Source: Marixanthomonas spongiae (GTDB taxonomy: Bacteria; Bacteroidota; Bacteroidia; Flavobacteriales; Flavobacteriaceae). From it: a DNA stretch of 64,000 nucleotides. Below, piece after piece: positions 1-8,190 of this stretch. A program made the translations under genes and the position numbers. The notes beneath the pieces are model-generated. The model was given only the letters and a program-made list of their open reading frames with translations. It searched no databases and was not told the origin of the DNA. The stretch spans positions 1 to 64,000 of the forward strand of contig NZ_QEHR01000010.1 of the NCBI RefSeq assembly GCF_003095375.1, in the 5' to 3' direction. The stretch's first letter is position 1; each line of letters opens with the position of its first letter.

Positions 1-3000
1 CTTGCACGGTAACTGGTGTACCAATATCACTACAATCAAACTCGGTAATATCCACTGCGGTGGTTTCAATGCCACAGGCTTCATCCAAGCTGGCGATCAC
101 ATCGTCCGGCAATAGGGTAGCGGTGCCATCTTCACCTAATTCTAAGGTAAAATCTGTACACACTAAGTCTGGTGACGTGTTATCTTCTACTGTAACCATA
201 GCCGTACAAGTTGCTGTATTGCCATTGTTATCAGTAACCGTTAATGCTACGGCGTTAACACCCACATTGGAGCAGTCAAACGTATCCATATCCAGGTCGT
301 AACTGGCAATGCCACACGCATCGATTGATCCACCATCTACATCTATTCCTGTAATGCTCACCGTACCGGTAGCATCAAGCTGAAGGGTAATGTCTTGACA
401 AACCACTTCAGGAGCGGTAATATCTTCTACGGTCACAATTGCGGTACACGTTGAAACGTTTCCGTTTACATCGGTTACAGTTAACGTAACATTGTTGTCA
501 CCAACGTTACTGCAATCGAAGGTATCTTGATCGATTGATATGCTATCCACACCACAGGCATCGGTAGAACCGCCGTCCAAATCAACTGCCGTAATGGAAG
601 CCGAGCCAAATTCATCTAACTGAATGGTGATATTCTCACACACGGCAATTGGTGCTTCATTGTCTTCAACGGTAATATCGAAGGTACAAACGCTACTGTT
701 TCCACTGGCATCAGTAGCAGTAAATTCAACAGTCGATACTCCAACTGGAAACTGACTACCCGATGGCAGACCAGCCGTTTGAACTACGGTTACTCCAGAA
801 CAGTTATCCGTTGCCAACGCATCTGGGAAGTTTACGGTAGCATAGCAGTTACCCGGATCTGTACTTGCCAGTACATTTGCAGTACAAGCGATAGTCGGGG
901 CAATGGTGTCTTCTACCGTGACGATAGTGGTACAGGTAGAAACATTACCGTTTATATCAGTTACTGTTAAAGTAACGGTATTGTCCCCAACGTTAGAGCA
1001 ATCAAAATCAGTTATGTCAATACTAGTGGTATCAATACCACACGCATCGGTTGAGCCATTTTCAATATCGGCTACTGTAATAGCAGCTTGTCCGTTAGCA
1101 TCAAGCTGAACCGTAAACGGCGCAACACAGTTTGCAACTGGTGCCACGTTATCTTCCACTGTTACGATAGTAGTACACGTGCTTGAATTACCCGAAGTAT
1201 CGGTTACGGTAAGGGTAACGGTATTATCACCAATGTTTGAACAGTCAAAGTCAGTTACATCAATAGTTGTCGTGTCAATAGTGCAATTGTCAGTTGAACC
1301 ATCATTAATATCAGCCGCGGTAATAGCAGCTTGTCCATTAGCGTCTAACTGTACCGTAAATGGTGCCACACAATTGGCGATAGGGGCTATATTGTCTATT
1401 ACTGTAACCGTAGTGGTACAGGTTGAAGTGTTTCCAGAATTATCGGTAACAGTAAGGGTTACTGTATTATCTCCTATGTTTGAACAATCAAAATCAGTTA
1501 TGTCGATAGAAGTTGATGCAATTCCACAGTTGTCGGTACTTCCTCCGTCAATATCAGCCGCTGTAATAGAAGCTTCCCCATTGGCATCTAAGTACACTAA
1601 ATATGGATTTGCTGCAATTGAGACATTGTCTAATGCAAATTTTGCAGGTCCTGAAGATGGATCAGGAACTTGTTGCCAAAATGCAATACGAATGGTTTGA
1701 CCTATGTAAGCCGATAAATCTGCTGATAGGCTGTTCCATACATTGTCGTCATCTATTGTTCCTGAAATGGCAGTTACTTGGTTAACTACTTCTAACACGT
1801 TATTGCTAAGGTCTCGTATTTGTACTTCATAAATACGATTGGAACATCCAGTGCAATAATCGGCTAAATTGTAATCAATATTTTCATCCCACGTAAGTAG
1901 GTTATTATTAGTTGTAATAGTAACATCTTGATAGATAACAGCCTCATCGGGTCCTGAAGATGCATCAAATCCGTTTGTAGCCATTAATGCTCCATCTGTA
2001 GGCGTAGCTGCTGGAAAGAAAGGATTTACTGTACTAAAATCTACATTAAATGGGATAAAAGGGATGGAGAAATCTTCTACTGTCCACCCGGTAAAATCAC
2101 CTGTTTCAAAACTTCCATTTACAATAATATCATTATTTCCTTTACAAATGGCAACTGGCGGGGTTGTATCGGTATCAGCGAGTGTAACACTATCTGTGAC
2201 GGTACAACCGTTAGCATCGGTAACTGTTACGGTATAGGTTCCTGCTGAAAGTCCGGTTGCAGTTGCATTGTTCCCACCTGAAGGCGCCCATGAATAAGAA
2301 TATGGAGTTGTCCCTCCATTGGCAGTAACGGTCGCAGATCCATCACTGCCACCCGGGCAAGAAGCATCGGTTTGGGCTGTTATAGTTGCGTTTAATACTG
2401 TTGGTTCTGTAATAGTAACGCTATCCGTATCAACGCATCCATTTGCATCAGTAATTGTTACGGTATAAGTACCTGCCTGAAGTCCAGTTGCTGTGGCATT
2501 GTTTCCGCCAGATGGAGCCCATGAGTACGTATAACTACTAGTACCCCCATTTGCAGTAGCTGTAGCAGAACCATCTGAGCCACCATTACAAGATACATTA
2601 CTATCTACATTTGCAGAAGCTACTAAAGCTGTTGGTTCCGTAATGGTCACATTCACAGTGTCTGTACATCCATTATCATCAGTAACTGTTACGGTATAAC
2701 TTCCTGCCGAAAGTCCCGTTGCAGTAGCGTTGTTTCCTCCAGAAGGTGCCCAAGAATAGGAGTAGGGGCTTATTCCTCCGCTTGCTGTTACAGTAGCAGA
2801 ACCGTTGGTGCCACCGTTACAAGACACATTGGTCTGTGAACTTATACTGGCATTAATTGGCGAACTTATCCTAATGGTTTCCGTAGTACTATCATTACCG
2901 CCACTATTTGATGCGGTAAGGGTTACCGTATATTCTCCAGCAGCTGTATAACTGTGTACAGGGTTTTGGGCGGTAGAAGTAGCTCCATCCCCAAAATCCC

Positions 3001-3514
3001 AAGACCAAGAGGTAGGGGTATCAGTTGATTGATCGGTAAAAAATACGGTATGGGGTGTGGAACAGCCACTTGTTGGGGCTGCACTAAAAGCAGCTATTGG
3101 AGGAGTACCGCCGCTACCACTCACGTTAACCGTTAGGCTCCAACTGGTTCCTGTAGAGAAATCTGTAGCCACTAATACTTGATAGGTGCCTGGGCTATTT
3201 GGTACAGGGGTAATGTTTCCGCCAGGAAAGCTCACGGAACCATTGCCTACCTGAAAAAAACCATTTGACGTATCTCCTGTAGCAGTGGCAGCAATACTCG
3301 TAATAGATTGTCCGCTCGCTAGTACTATTTGAAAGCGGTCTTGGCTATCGCTAGGGGTGTTAACGCTTCCGCTAAAACCATTGGCGCCTGTGGTTAAGTT
3401 AAAAGTAGGGCCTGTTCCCGTATTTGGGAAATCAGTCCCCTCGTTTTGTGCCATGAGTAGGCTAGATGAACATAGCAATGCTATACACATCCATATTTGG
3501 GTAATTTTTTTCAT
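1..3514 (-). CDS. Giant secreted adhesin-like protein with PKD, SprB-like and HYR-like repeats (C-terminus outside window)
   Basis: The reading frame is open from ATG at 3514 to the left edge, giving the first 1171 residues. A signal peptide ends at LLMAQ (about residue 23). The order is: an N-terminal beta domain; a PKD domain at about 135-208 (WDFGDG motif); three SprB-like repeats at about 215-451 (each with SYSW, ATGLSAG and YTVTVTD, DNA period about 240 bp); a jelly-roll/carbohydrate-binding-like insert at about 455-635 (NGSFETGDFTGW); then HYR-like Ig repeats with FDCSN.G and TVTVED to the edge. One repeat at about 660-900 bp is a canonical HYR unit. This architecture is typical of cell-surface or type IX-secreted gliding/adhesion proteins of Flavobacteriaceae. 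The C-terminal sorting domain, if any, is outside the window. Surface adhesion is inferred; the domain reading is direct. Confidence 0.9.
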   Translation of the reverse strand, partial: MKKITQIWMCIALLCSSSLLMAQNEGTDFPNTGTGPTFNLTTGANGFSGSVNTPSDSQDRFQIVLASGQSITSIAATATGDTSNGFFQVGNGSVSFPGGNITPVPNSPGTYQVLVATDFSTGTSWSLTVNVSGSGGTPPIAAFSAAPTSGCSTPHTVFFTDQSTDTPTSWSWDFGDGATSTAQNPVHSYTAAGEYTVTLTASNSGGNDSTTETIRISSPINASISSQTNVSCNGGTNGSATVTASGGISPYSYSWAPSGGNNATATGLSAGSYTVTVTDDNGCTDTVNVTITEPTALVASANVDSNVSCNGGSDGSATATANGGTSSYTYSWAPSGGNNATATGLQAGTYTVTITDANGCVDTDSVTITEPTVLNATITAQTDASCPGGSDGSATVTANGGTTPYSYSWAPSGGNNATATGLSAGTYTVTVTDANGCTVTDSVTLADTDTTPPVAICKGNNDIIVNGSFETGDFTGWTVEDFSIPFIPFNVDFSTVNPFFPAATPTDGALMATNGFDASSGPDEAVIYQDVTITTNNNLLTWDENIDYNLADYCTGCSNRIYEVQIRDLSNNVLEVVNQVTAISGTIDDDNVWNSLSADLSAYIGQTIRIAFWQQVPDPSSGPAKFALDNVSIAANPYLVYLDANGEASITAADIDGGSTDNCGIASTSIDITDFDCSNIGDNTVTLTVTDNSGNTSTCTTTVTVIDNIAPIANCVAPFTVQLDANGQAAITAADINDGSTDNCTIDTTTIDVTDFDCSNIGDNTVTLTVTDTSGNSSTCTTIVTVEDNVAPVANCVAPFTVQLDANGQAAITVADIENGSTDACGIDTTSIDITDFDCSNVGDNTVTLTVTDINGNVSTCTTIVTVEDTIAPTIACTANVLASTDPGNCYATVNFPDALATDNCSGVTVVQTAGLPSGSQFPVGVSTVEFTATDASGNSSVCTFDITVEDNEAPIAVCENITIQLDEFGSASITAVDLDGGSTDACGVDSISIDQDTFDCSNVGDNNVTLTVTDVNGNVSTCTAIVTVEDITAPEVVCQDITLQLDATGTVSITGIDVDGGSIDACGIASYDLDMDTFDCSNVGVNAVALTVTDNNGNTATCTAMVTVEDNTSPDLVCTDFTLELGEDGTATLLPDDVIASLDEACGIETTAVDITEFDCSDIGTPVTVQ

Positions 3515-3612
3515 AAGGTTGTTTGAAATTAAGATTTGATTATGGGTGTAAAAGTAGGGTATTTCCTATATGTAATATATACGTAACACTACGTAATCTT
3601 TTGCATCCCCGT

Positions 3613-3690
3613 AGCCAGTGTTGGTGTTTTTCACCAACACTATACCGATAGATAGCAAATAGCTTGTTGGAAAAAAACACCGACAAGGGC
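3613..3690 (+). repeat. Double-hairpin dispersed repeat, copy 1
   Basis: Hairpin 1 at 3620-3638 reads GTTGGTGTTTTTCACCAAC (7-bp stem, 5-nt loop). A spacer containing ATAGCAAATAGCTT follows. Hairpin 2 at 3666-3684 is degenerate (GTTGG...CCGAC), and the copy ends in AAGGGC. The two halves are also inverted repeats of each other, so one long hairpin can form. This copy lies upstream of the adhesin gene, not directly behind a gene on its strand. Confidence 0.85.
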
Positions 3691-4196
3691 ATTGTTTCAC
3701 TGTTTTGTTTTACTTCAGTAAGCCTGTCTGATGGCAAGACATGCGCATCACAGGCTATCAAGGAATTTCATACTGTCCCTTTGTAGCCACTATTAATGCA
3801 AAGCATCAAGTATAAAAGCTTTTAAACATTTAACCCTTTGGTATATATCCCAACCTAAATGTGGGATACCACGGGCAGGGATGCACTATGGGTCGCCCTT
3901 TCTTCGCAAAACGTCCATTTTTGGAAAATACACCCCTGCCGTTCCCGAAGAAACCCCGAAGGATCCCCGAACAAAACCCCTGTTTTTTGGCGATTGTCGG
4001 TCAAGCACAGGCAACCAAATGCAAACCAATGCAACCGCCGTCAATGGCCGTCACATAATGGCAAGGGGCAGTACCCGTATTTAATTAATTTCAATGGATG
4101 GCAATCACGGTCAATGGCGTGCACGGTGTTGGTTTATAGAAAGTTGCGTTCTATATTGTCAGCTCAAATAATTTACTAACTTAAATTTTAAAACGT
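3691..4196. other. Gene-free stretch upstream of the DUF6266 gene
   Basis: No supportable gene. All three forward frames stay open over parts of 3859-4179, but none gives a recognisable protein, so this looks like a composition effect. The stretch is richer in G+C than its flanks and repeats small motifs imperfectly: GTCAATGGCCGTCAC (about 4041) and GTCAATGGCGTGCAC (about 4110), plus several AATGCAA and CAATGG words. Confidence 0.5.
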
Positions 4197-4838
4197 ATGG
4201 CAACATTCGAAAAAGGAATCCTAGGAGGGTTCTCAGGAAAAGTAGGTACCGTAGTAGGTGCCAGATGGAGAGGCAAAAACATTATGCGCAGTTTACCCCA
4301 GCGCGGTGATTATACGCCCAGCGAACTGCAATTGCAGCAGCGCGCAAAATTTAGGACCGTTATCCGGTTTTTAACGCCCATTCAGCGTATTGTGGCAAAG
4401 TTTTTTGGGAGCGAACAAGGCGACAAGTCTCCTTTTAACCTGGCAACGGGCTACCATTTAACGGAAGCCGTAATCCCCGATGGTGACGGTTATGCCATGG
4501 ACTATCCCAAAGTACTGATAAGCAAAGGGGATTTACGTGGCCTGAGCAATGTAACCCTTGCCGCTGCCTTAAACCAAGGGCTTTCCCTTGAATGGAACGA
4601 CAACAGTGGTCAAGGCAATGCCGCAGCAACCGACGAGCTGATTGTGGTAGTGTATGCGCCCAACACCGAGCTGTACCAACAGTTTAACCCAGCAGGGGTG
4701 CGTAGCGATGCCAGTGCTTTGCTTTCTTTACCGGCCTACTACAGCGGGCTGGAAGTACAGGTATGGGCCACCTTTGTAACAGCCGATGAAAAACTCGCGG
4801 CCACCAGTAGTTATCTGGGGGCGGTTACCGTAAGCTAA
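4197..4838 (+). CDS. DUF6266 family protein
   Basis: 213 residues. The N-terminus GILGGFSGKVGTVVG followed by RWRGKNIMRS is the signature of the DUF6266 family, known almost only from Bacteroidota and of unknown function. The middle is basic and helical (residues 40-75); the second half is beta-rich with aromatic and charged residues, ending in a short strand (YLGAVTVS). There is no signal peptide or membrane segment. The gene has its own terminator at 4859-4891, so it appears to be monocistronic, and it lies at the edge of the accessory region next to repeats. The start ATG follows an AT-rich leader. The family call is firm; no role can be inferred. Confidence 0.85.
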   Translation: MATFEKGILGGFSGKVGTVVGARWRGKNIMRSLPQRGDYTPSELQLQQRAKFRTVIRFLTPIQRIVAKFFGSEQGDKSPFNLATGYHLTEAVIPDGDGYAMDYPKVLISKGDLRGLSNVTLAAALNQGLSLEWNDNSGQGNAAATDELIVVVYAPNTELYQQFNPAGVRSDASALLSLPAYYSGLEVQVWATFVTADEKLAATSSYLGAVTVS

Positions 4839-4858
4839 CGGCTTGTTATATGCTCCAT

Positions 4859-4891
4859 GTAAAAACCCATCTGTTTTGCAGGTGGGTTTTT
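4859..4891 (+). terminator. Intrinsic terminator of the DUF6266 gene
   Basis: AAAAACCCA, a loop of about 14 nt, then TGGGTTTTTG: an 8-bp stem with a trailing T-run 20 nt after the stop codon. Confidence 0.8.
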
Positions 4892-4915
4892 GTTTGTATA
4901 TAAGTTGTAGGGTAA

Positions 4916-5029
4916 CACCCCCCGTAGCCCCCCTCGAGGGGGGAATAGGGAATGTCCCTTGAGGCGGTGTGCTGAGCCAGCCCGATCTGTCGTTCAGGCG
5001 GGTTTGTCGAAGTAGGACTTTAGGGGTGT
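4916..5029. repeat. CACCCC...GGGGTG palindromic element, unit A
   Basis: Starts CACCCCCCGTAGCCCCCC, contains an internal CCCTCGAGGG palindrome and GGAATAGGGAATGTCCC, and ends GGACTTTAGGGGTGT. The ends are inverted. G+C is far above the flanks. Unit B follows 26 bp downstream and unit C is at 8191. Confidence 0.75.
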
Positions 5030-5055
5030 AAAGCGTTTTGTATAATGATGCTGTG

Positions 5056-5145
5056 CACCCCCCGTAGCCCCCCACAAGGGGGGGAATAGGGAATGTCCCC
5101 TTGAGGCGCTGTGCTGAGCTTGTCGAAGTAGGACTTTAGGGGTGT
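5056..5145. repeat. CACCCC...GGGGTG palindromic element, unit B
   Basis: Same start, core (GGAATAGGGAATGTCCCC) and end (GGACTTTAGGGGTGT) as unit A. It lacks about 24 bp that unit A carries near its right end (the CCAGCCCGATCTGTCG region). The two units form an imperfect direct repeat. Confidence 0.75.
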
Positions 5146-5180
5146 TTACAGCGTACTATTAAATTTAGTTTTAAGAAGCA

Positions 5181-5270
5181 ATGACAAGCATAAAAAATGC
5201 TAATGGATTACGGTATAAAGAGAACTACCGGTTTTATATTAAAGGGGAGTTAAAAAAATTGGGAGGATAG
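5181..5270 (+). CDS. Possible 29-residue ORF or gene remnant
   Basis: ATG at 5181 opens 29 codons (MTSIKNANGLRYKENYRFYI and 9 more residues, ending KKLGG). The composition is basic and polar. It lies between repeat unit B and the HTH gene, which it meets convergently. I do not recognise it. It could be the start of a degraded recombinase or a chance ORF; no ribosome-binding or promoter signal supports it. Confidence 0.2.
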   Translation: MTSIKNANGLRYKENYRFYIKGELKKLGG

Positions 5271-5276
5271 AAAACG

Positions 5277-5519
5277 TTAGCGGTTTTCTACGGGGTCTGG
5301 TTGCAGGCCTTTGCTGCCTTTGGCCAGTAACAGCGGTACAATCACTTCTTGTACATAATAGCTGTTAACGCCCATCTCAAAATACGGCAACAGGTTTTGC
5401 TTACGCCAACGGTACACGGTGGACAAGCTCACTTTAAACAGCTTGGCAATGTCGTGGTCCGTTAGCAACGTAACACCATTGGGCATAGGGGCGTCCTGGT
5501 GATTTTGGTTACTTTGCAT
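5277..5519 (-). CDS. Excisionase/MerR-like helix-turn-helix protein
   Basis: 80 residues. The core LLTDHDIAKLFKVSLSTVYRW (residues 18-38) followed by RKQNLLPYFEMG matches the HTH_17 / excisionase winged-helix fold: 'DIAKLFKVS' is the first helix-turn and 'STVYRWRKQ' the recognition helix. Such proteins in Bacteroidota sit on mobile or genomic islands as excision or recombination directionality factors, or act as small regulators. No integrase is visible nearby, so an island-linked regulatory role is only an inference. It is transcribed against the DUF6266 gene and divergently from the 5783 gene; the 263 bp between them is AT-rich and holds a shared leader motif. Confidence 0.8.
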   Translation of the reverse strand: MQSNQNHQDAPMPNGVTLLTDHDIAKLFKVSLSTVYRWRKQNLLPYFEMGVNSYYVQEVIVPLLLAKGSKGLQPDPVENR

Positions 5520-5684
5520 AGTAGGTATAATTTAAAATTAGAACGCACAAAATATAAAAAAATACGATATCAACAAAATAAAGTCATTTTTTATAAAGAA
5601 TTATAGTGTATTTAAAAATAAGGTATATATTTGTTGCATCTATTAACAATCTCCCCCGTTATTGTAGTGAGGATATGTGTTTGC

Positions 5685-5754
5685 CTGTGCCTTTTGGTGG
5701 GAGGGTTATACCTAATTATAATAAACGTATAAACGCAATTGTGTTTATATGCAT
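5685..5754 (+). promoter_or_regulatory. Leader/operator module A, shared with 7266-7336
   Basis: A stretch of about 70 bp beginning CTGTGCCTTTTGGTGGG and ending in a 22-bp near-palindrome centred on CAATTG (TATAAAC...GTTTATA arms) plus TGCAT. An almost identical arrangement precedes the 7377 gene. The palindrome could be an operator or an RNA hairpin 28-50 nt upstream of the start codon. Neither function is proven. Confidence 0.55.
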
Positions 5755-5782
5755 GGCTTAGTCACAAGCCAAAAACAAAACT

Positions 5783-6700
5783 ATGGCAAAAGATAAAATA
5801 CAGAGAGTACCTCGAGTTGTAAATTACTATGAATTGAAATTCTTATTCGAAGAAGACAATAATTTTGACAGTTTTTTTAAAACGCTTACCACATTAGCGA
5901 AAACTCGTGCAAAAATCCGATATCAACTATTCGGCGACAAATATGTTTTCATTCAAGGAATAGAGAATAAAAATGATATGATTAAAGCTAAAATGCGTTG
6001 CATCAGAATGGATTTACTTCCAGAATTGATGGATATCACAACCGACGAGACAAAAGAAATAGATGCTAAAGAACAAGAAGGAGTTGTGGAAACAACACAC
6101 TTCATTATTGATTACTCCGATAAAGATAATATTATCCTCGCGCTTGAATACAACCATTATGGTTCTAAAATAACAGACCTTGTTGATTACGTGCAGAGGA
6201 TTGGAATTCATAAAAAATTGCTTGACAATGTTGGTTTTGCACCAATCACAAAAAATGAGCTGAATAAACTCAAAGAAAGAATTGGAAGGTTTTCAGAATT
6301 TGTAGTAAGAATTCATAAAGACAACGTTCCTAAACTCAAGAAAATGGATAAAAAGCTTTGGGAAGCAGTAAGTGTATCTACCGATAATTTTGATACCGAC
6401 TATGCAACTTTACGCTTAAAGTTCGATTTCAAGCAACGTTCTGCAACACCACTTATAGAACAAACTGTAGTCAATTTGATTAATCACCTCAAAAAAAATC
6501 ATAAAGAAAAGCACCTTTTTAATCAGTTATATATGAGAGCTGAAGACAGAGAGAAAAATAATTTGCTCGCAAAATTCGACCTTCTCATTGAAAAGGTACA
6601 TAGTGATTTAAAAGTGCAAAAAAAGCCAAAATATCGTACTTTGATTTCCAAAGATATGTTTGACCAAATGACTAACGAATTAAAACGGATTCGATTTTAA
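5783..6700 (+). CDS. Unknown soluble protein, first gene of a two-gene cassette
   Basis: 305 residues, no signal peptide or membrane segment, rich in Lys/Asp/Glu. The N-terminal half is beta-rich (VVNYYELKFLFEED); the middle has VVETTHFIIDYSDKDNIILALEYNHYGSKITDLVDY (in two blocks, about 100-135); the C-terminal half is helical and basic. The 'ETTHFIIDY ... EYNHYG' style resembles soluble sensor partners of phage-exclusion pairs, but I cannot name a family with confidence. The stop overlaps the start of the next gene (TAATG), so translation is coupled. By organisation (about 300 aa soluble + small four-TM protein) it resembles RexA-RexB of lambda or the Kiwa pair. That is analogy, not seen homology. 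The gene is clearly more AT-rich than the restriction gene downstream. Confidence 0.6.
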   Translation: MAKDKIQRVPRVVNYYELKFLFEEDNNFDSFFKTLTTLAKTRAKIRYQLFGDKYVFIQGIENKNDMIKAKMRCIRMDLLPELMDITTDETKEIDAKEQEGVVETTHFIIDYSDKDNIILALEYNHYGSKITDLVDYVQRIGIHKKLLDNVGFAPITKNELNKLKERIGRFSEFVVRIHKDNVPKLKKMDKKLWEAVSVSTDNFDTDYATLRLKFDFKQRSATPLIEQTVVNLINHLKKNHKEKHLFNQLYMRAEDREKNNLLAKFDLLIEKVHSDLKVQKKPKYRTLISKDMFDQMTNELKRIRF

Positions 6701-7209
6701 TGAACAAAATTAAGAACATCGTTGACAAGTATTTATTCTATGCTCTATTTATTGACGTAGCGATTTTACTTGCAATCTGGTTGGGAAATACACATTTTTC
6801 AATATTTGATTTTAAGCCATTAAATAATGAAACGAATATCAAAATACTCTCAAATCTAATTGGAGCTTCAATTTCATTAGCAGGGTTTGTATTAGCCTCT
6901 TTGACCATAATTGTCGCAATAAGGTCAAATGTCAAAACTAAAAGACCCGAAGAAGCGGATACACCATTAGAATTATTTTTTAGTATTGGAACCTACAAAA
7001 CAATTGTGAAGGTTTTTAAAATAGCTATCATTGAATTGGTTTTCTGTTTTATAGTGTCCTATATTGTTTGGATGGCTTCGGCAAACATTACAAACTACGG
7101 AATATTTAAAGTGAACGTTTGTCTGATATTTCTGCTTACCGTAAGTACAATGCGAAGTTTGTTTGTGCTGTTCTTATTGATAGCAAGGGACGATAAGGCC
7201 AGTGGCTAA
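6700..7209 (+). CDS. Four-TM membrane protein, partner of the 5783 gene
   Basis: 169 residues with four predicted membrane helices: about 13-33 (YLFYALFIDVAILLAIW), 50-74 (LSNLIGASISLAGFVLASLT), 103-126 (VFKIAIIELVFCFIVSYIVW) and 136-160 (FKVNVCLIFLLTVSTM). The loop between helices 2 and 3 is charged (KTKRPEEADTP) and probably cytoplasmic. ATG overlaps the previous stop by one base, so the pair is one translational unit. Size and topology match small channel-like effectors of abortive-infection pairs (for example RexB), which is the basis for a defence hypothesis. There is no motif that proves it. Confidence 0.6.
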   Translation: MNKIKNIVDKYLFYALFIDVAILLAIWLGNTHFSIFDFKPLNNETNIKILSNLIGASISLAGFVLASLTIIVAIRSNVKTKRPEEADTPLELFFSIGTYKTIVKVFKIAIIELVFCFIVSYIVWMASANITNYGIFKVNVCLIFLLTVSTMRSLFVLFLLIARDDKASG

Positions 7210-7265
7210 CAATGACTCCTATGAAAAGCACTAATCTTGTTCATCAAAATAGTTTTTTTAATTGG

Positions 7266-7336
7266 CTGTGACTTTTGGTGGGGAAAATATGATTAAAAAA
7301 TATAATGAGTATAAACATAATTGTGTTTATATGCAT
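7266..7336 (+). promoter_or_regulatory. Leader/operator module B
   Basis: Same plan as module A: CTGTGACTTTTGGTGGGG, an A/T-rich stretch, then TATAAACA-TAATTG-TGTTTATA with perfect 8-bp arms and TGCAT. The arms end 45 nt before the 7377 start codon. The match to module A extends over about 70 bp with little divergence in its first 17 and last 30 bp. Confidence 0.55.
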
Positions 7337-7376
7337 ATTGTGCATAATACGAACAACGAACCAAAATTGAACATTA

Positions 7377-8093
7377 ATGGAAAAAGAAAAATTTAAGATT
7401 TGGCTAATTAGAAATGGTTATGCTGACAATACAAGTATAAGTTATTCTTATGCGATTGACAAAATTTCAAAACATTTGTCCGAAAAACGGAATGAAAATA
7501 TAGATGTTTATGAAATAAATGACTTGCCAATAATCAAAAAACTTGTCGAATCATACAGCACAGTAGGAAATTATTCAAAAACTGGAAATGAAGGACGCGG
7601 AACTGTGAGAAATGCAATTAAAGCATTTTACAAATTCAAAGAAAATGCGGAGGATATATCTTATGAATTAGCTGACGAAGAAATTGAGAGCGAAGAATTA
7701 ACGGATTTATCAATTACGAACTTTAGTTATGAAAGAGATTTGAAAAACTCAATGGTATCGCAAATAGCGGAATTATTTCCGGAATATAAAATATTTGGAA
7801 ATCAAAATGAAGGAGTTGAATATTTAATCGAGGGAAAGAGAATTGATATTTTATTGGAAAAATCGGACGGCGAATTATTAGCAGTTGAATTAAAATCTGG
7901 AGTGGCGAATTTCAAAGTTTTTGGTCAATTATCAATGTACTTGGGTTTATTAATGGAAAGATTTCCCGAAAGAGAGATTAAAGGTTGCATTGTTGCTGGA
8001 GAAATTGACTTGACATTAAAAAGTGCAACTAAAACAACAAATCTGATTTCATTAAAAACGTACAGAATGAAATTGGAATTGCAGGATGAATAA
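7377..8093 (+). CDS. NucS/DUF91-like PD-(D/E)XK nuclease with recombinase-like N-terminus
   Basis: 238 residues in two parts. Residues 1-95 (FKIWLIRNGYADNTSISYSY ... GTVRNAIKAFYKFKE) resemble the SAM-like core-binding domain of tyrosine recombinases. Residues 115-220 carry a nuclease core: D157 in RIDILLEKSDGELLAVELKSG-type context (D157, E171-L-K173), as in NucS/DUF91 endonucleases. No tyrosine-recombinase catalytic domain follows, so the N-terminal part probably binds DNA. The gene is preceded by leader B and followed within 20 bp by repeat copy 2, so it looks like an independent unit. A defence or repair nuclease role is likely; its target is unknown. Confidence 0.7.
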   Translation: MEKEKFKIWLIRNGYADNTSISYSYAIDKISKHLSEKRNENIDVYEINDLPIIKKLVESYSTVGNYSKTGNEGRGTVRNAIKAFYKFKENAEDISYELADEEIESEELTDLSITNFSYERDLKNSMVSQIAELFPEYKIFGNQNEGVEYLIEGKRIDILLEKSDGELLAVELKSGVANFKVFGQLSMYLGLLMERFPEREIKGCIVAGEIDLTLKSATKTTNLISLKTYRMKLELQDE

Positions 8094-8103
8094 AGTACTT
8101 TAC

Positions 8104-8180
8104 ACCAGTGTTGGTGTTTTTCACCAACGCACAAGACATAGCCAGCAAACAGTTTGTTGGTGGAAAACACCAACAAGGGT
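8104..8180 (+). repeat. Double-hairpin dispersed repeat, copy 2
   Basis: Begins 11 bp after the nuclease stop codon. Hairpin 1 at 8110-8128 (GTTGGTGTTTTTCACCAAC), spacer with ACATAGCCAGCAAACAGTTT, hairpin 2 at 8156-8174 (GTTGGTGGAAAACACCAAC), then AAGGGT. This is one of the best-preserved copies. Confidence 0.9.
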
Positions 8181-8190
8181 AAAGGCATAA

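Noticed and set aside
1-1620. CRISPR-like or satellite array at the left edge
   Set aside because: The roughly 240-bp periodicity is coding: it stays in frame and translates into HYR-like domains.
3540-3761. 73-aa minus-strand ORF across repeat copy 1
   Set aside because: It is formed by the double-hairpin repeat (GEKHQHW-type peptide recurs at 7925, 12554, 16700 and 23163). The same peptide arising from every repeat copy shows it is a repeat artefact.
3859-4179. Overlapping plus-strand ORFs of 65-106 aa upstream of the DUF6266 gene
   Set aside because: Open frames in all three forward phases, no recognisable protein, and repetitive small words; composition effect.
5277-5519. Evidence for a full integrative element around the excisionase-like gene
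   Set aside because: No integrase, relaxase, att repeats or tRNA target are visible; only the HTH protein and repeats.
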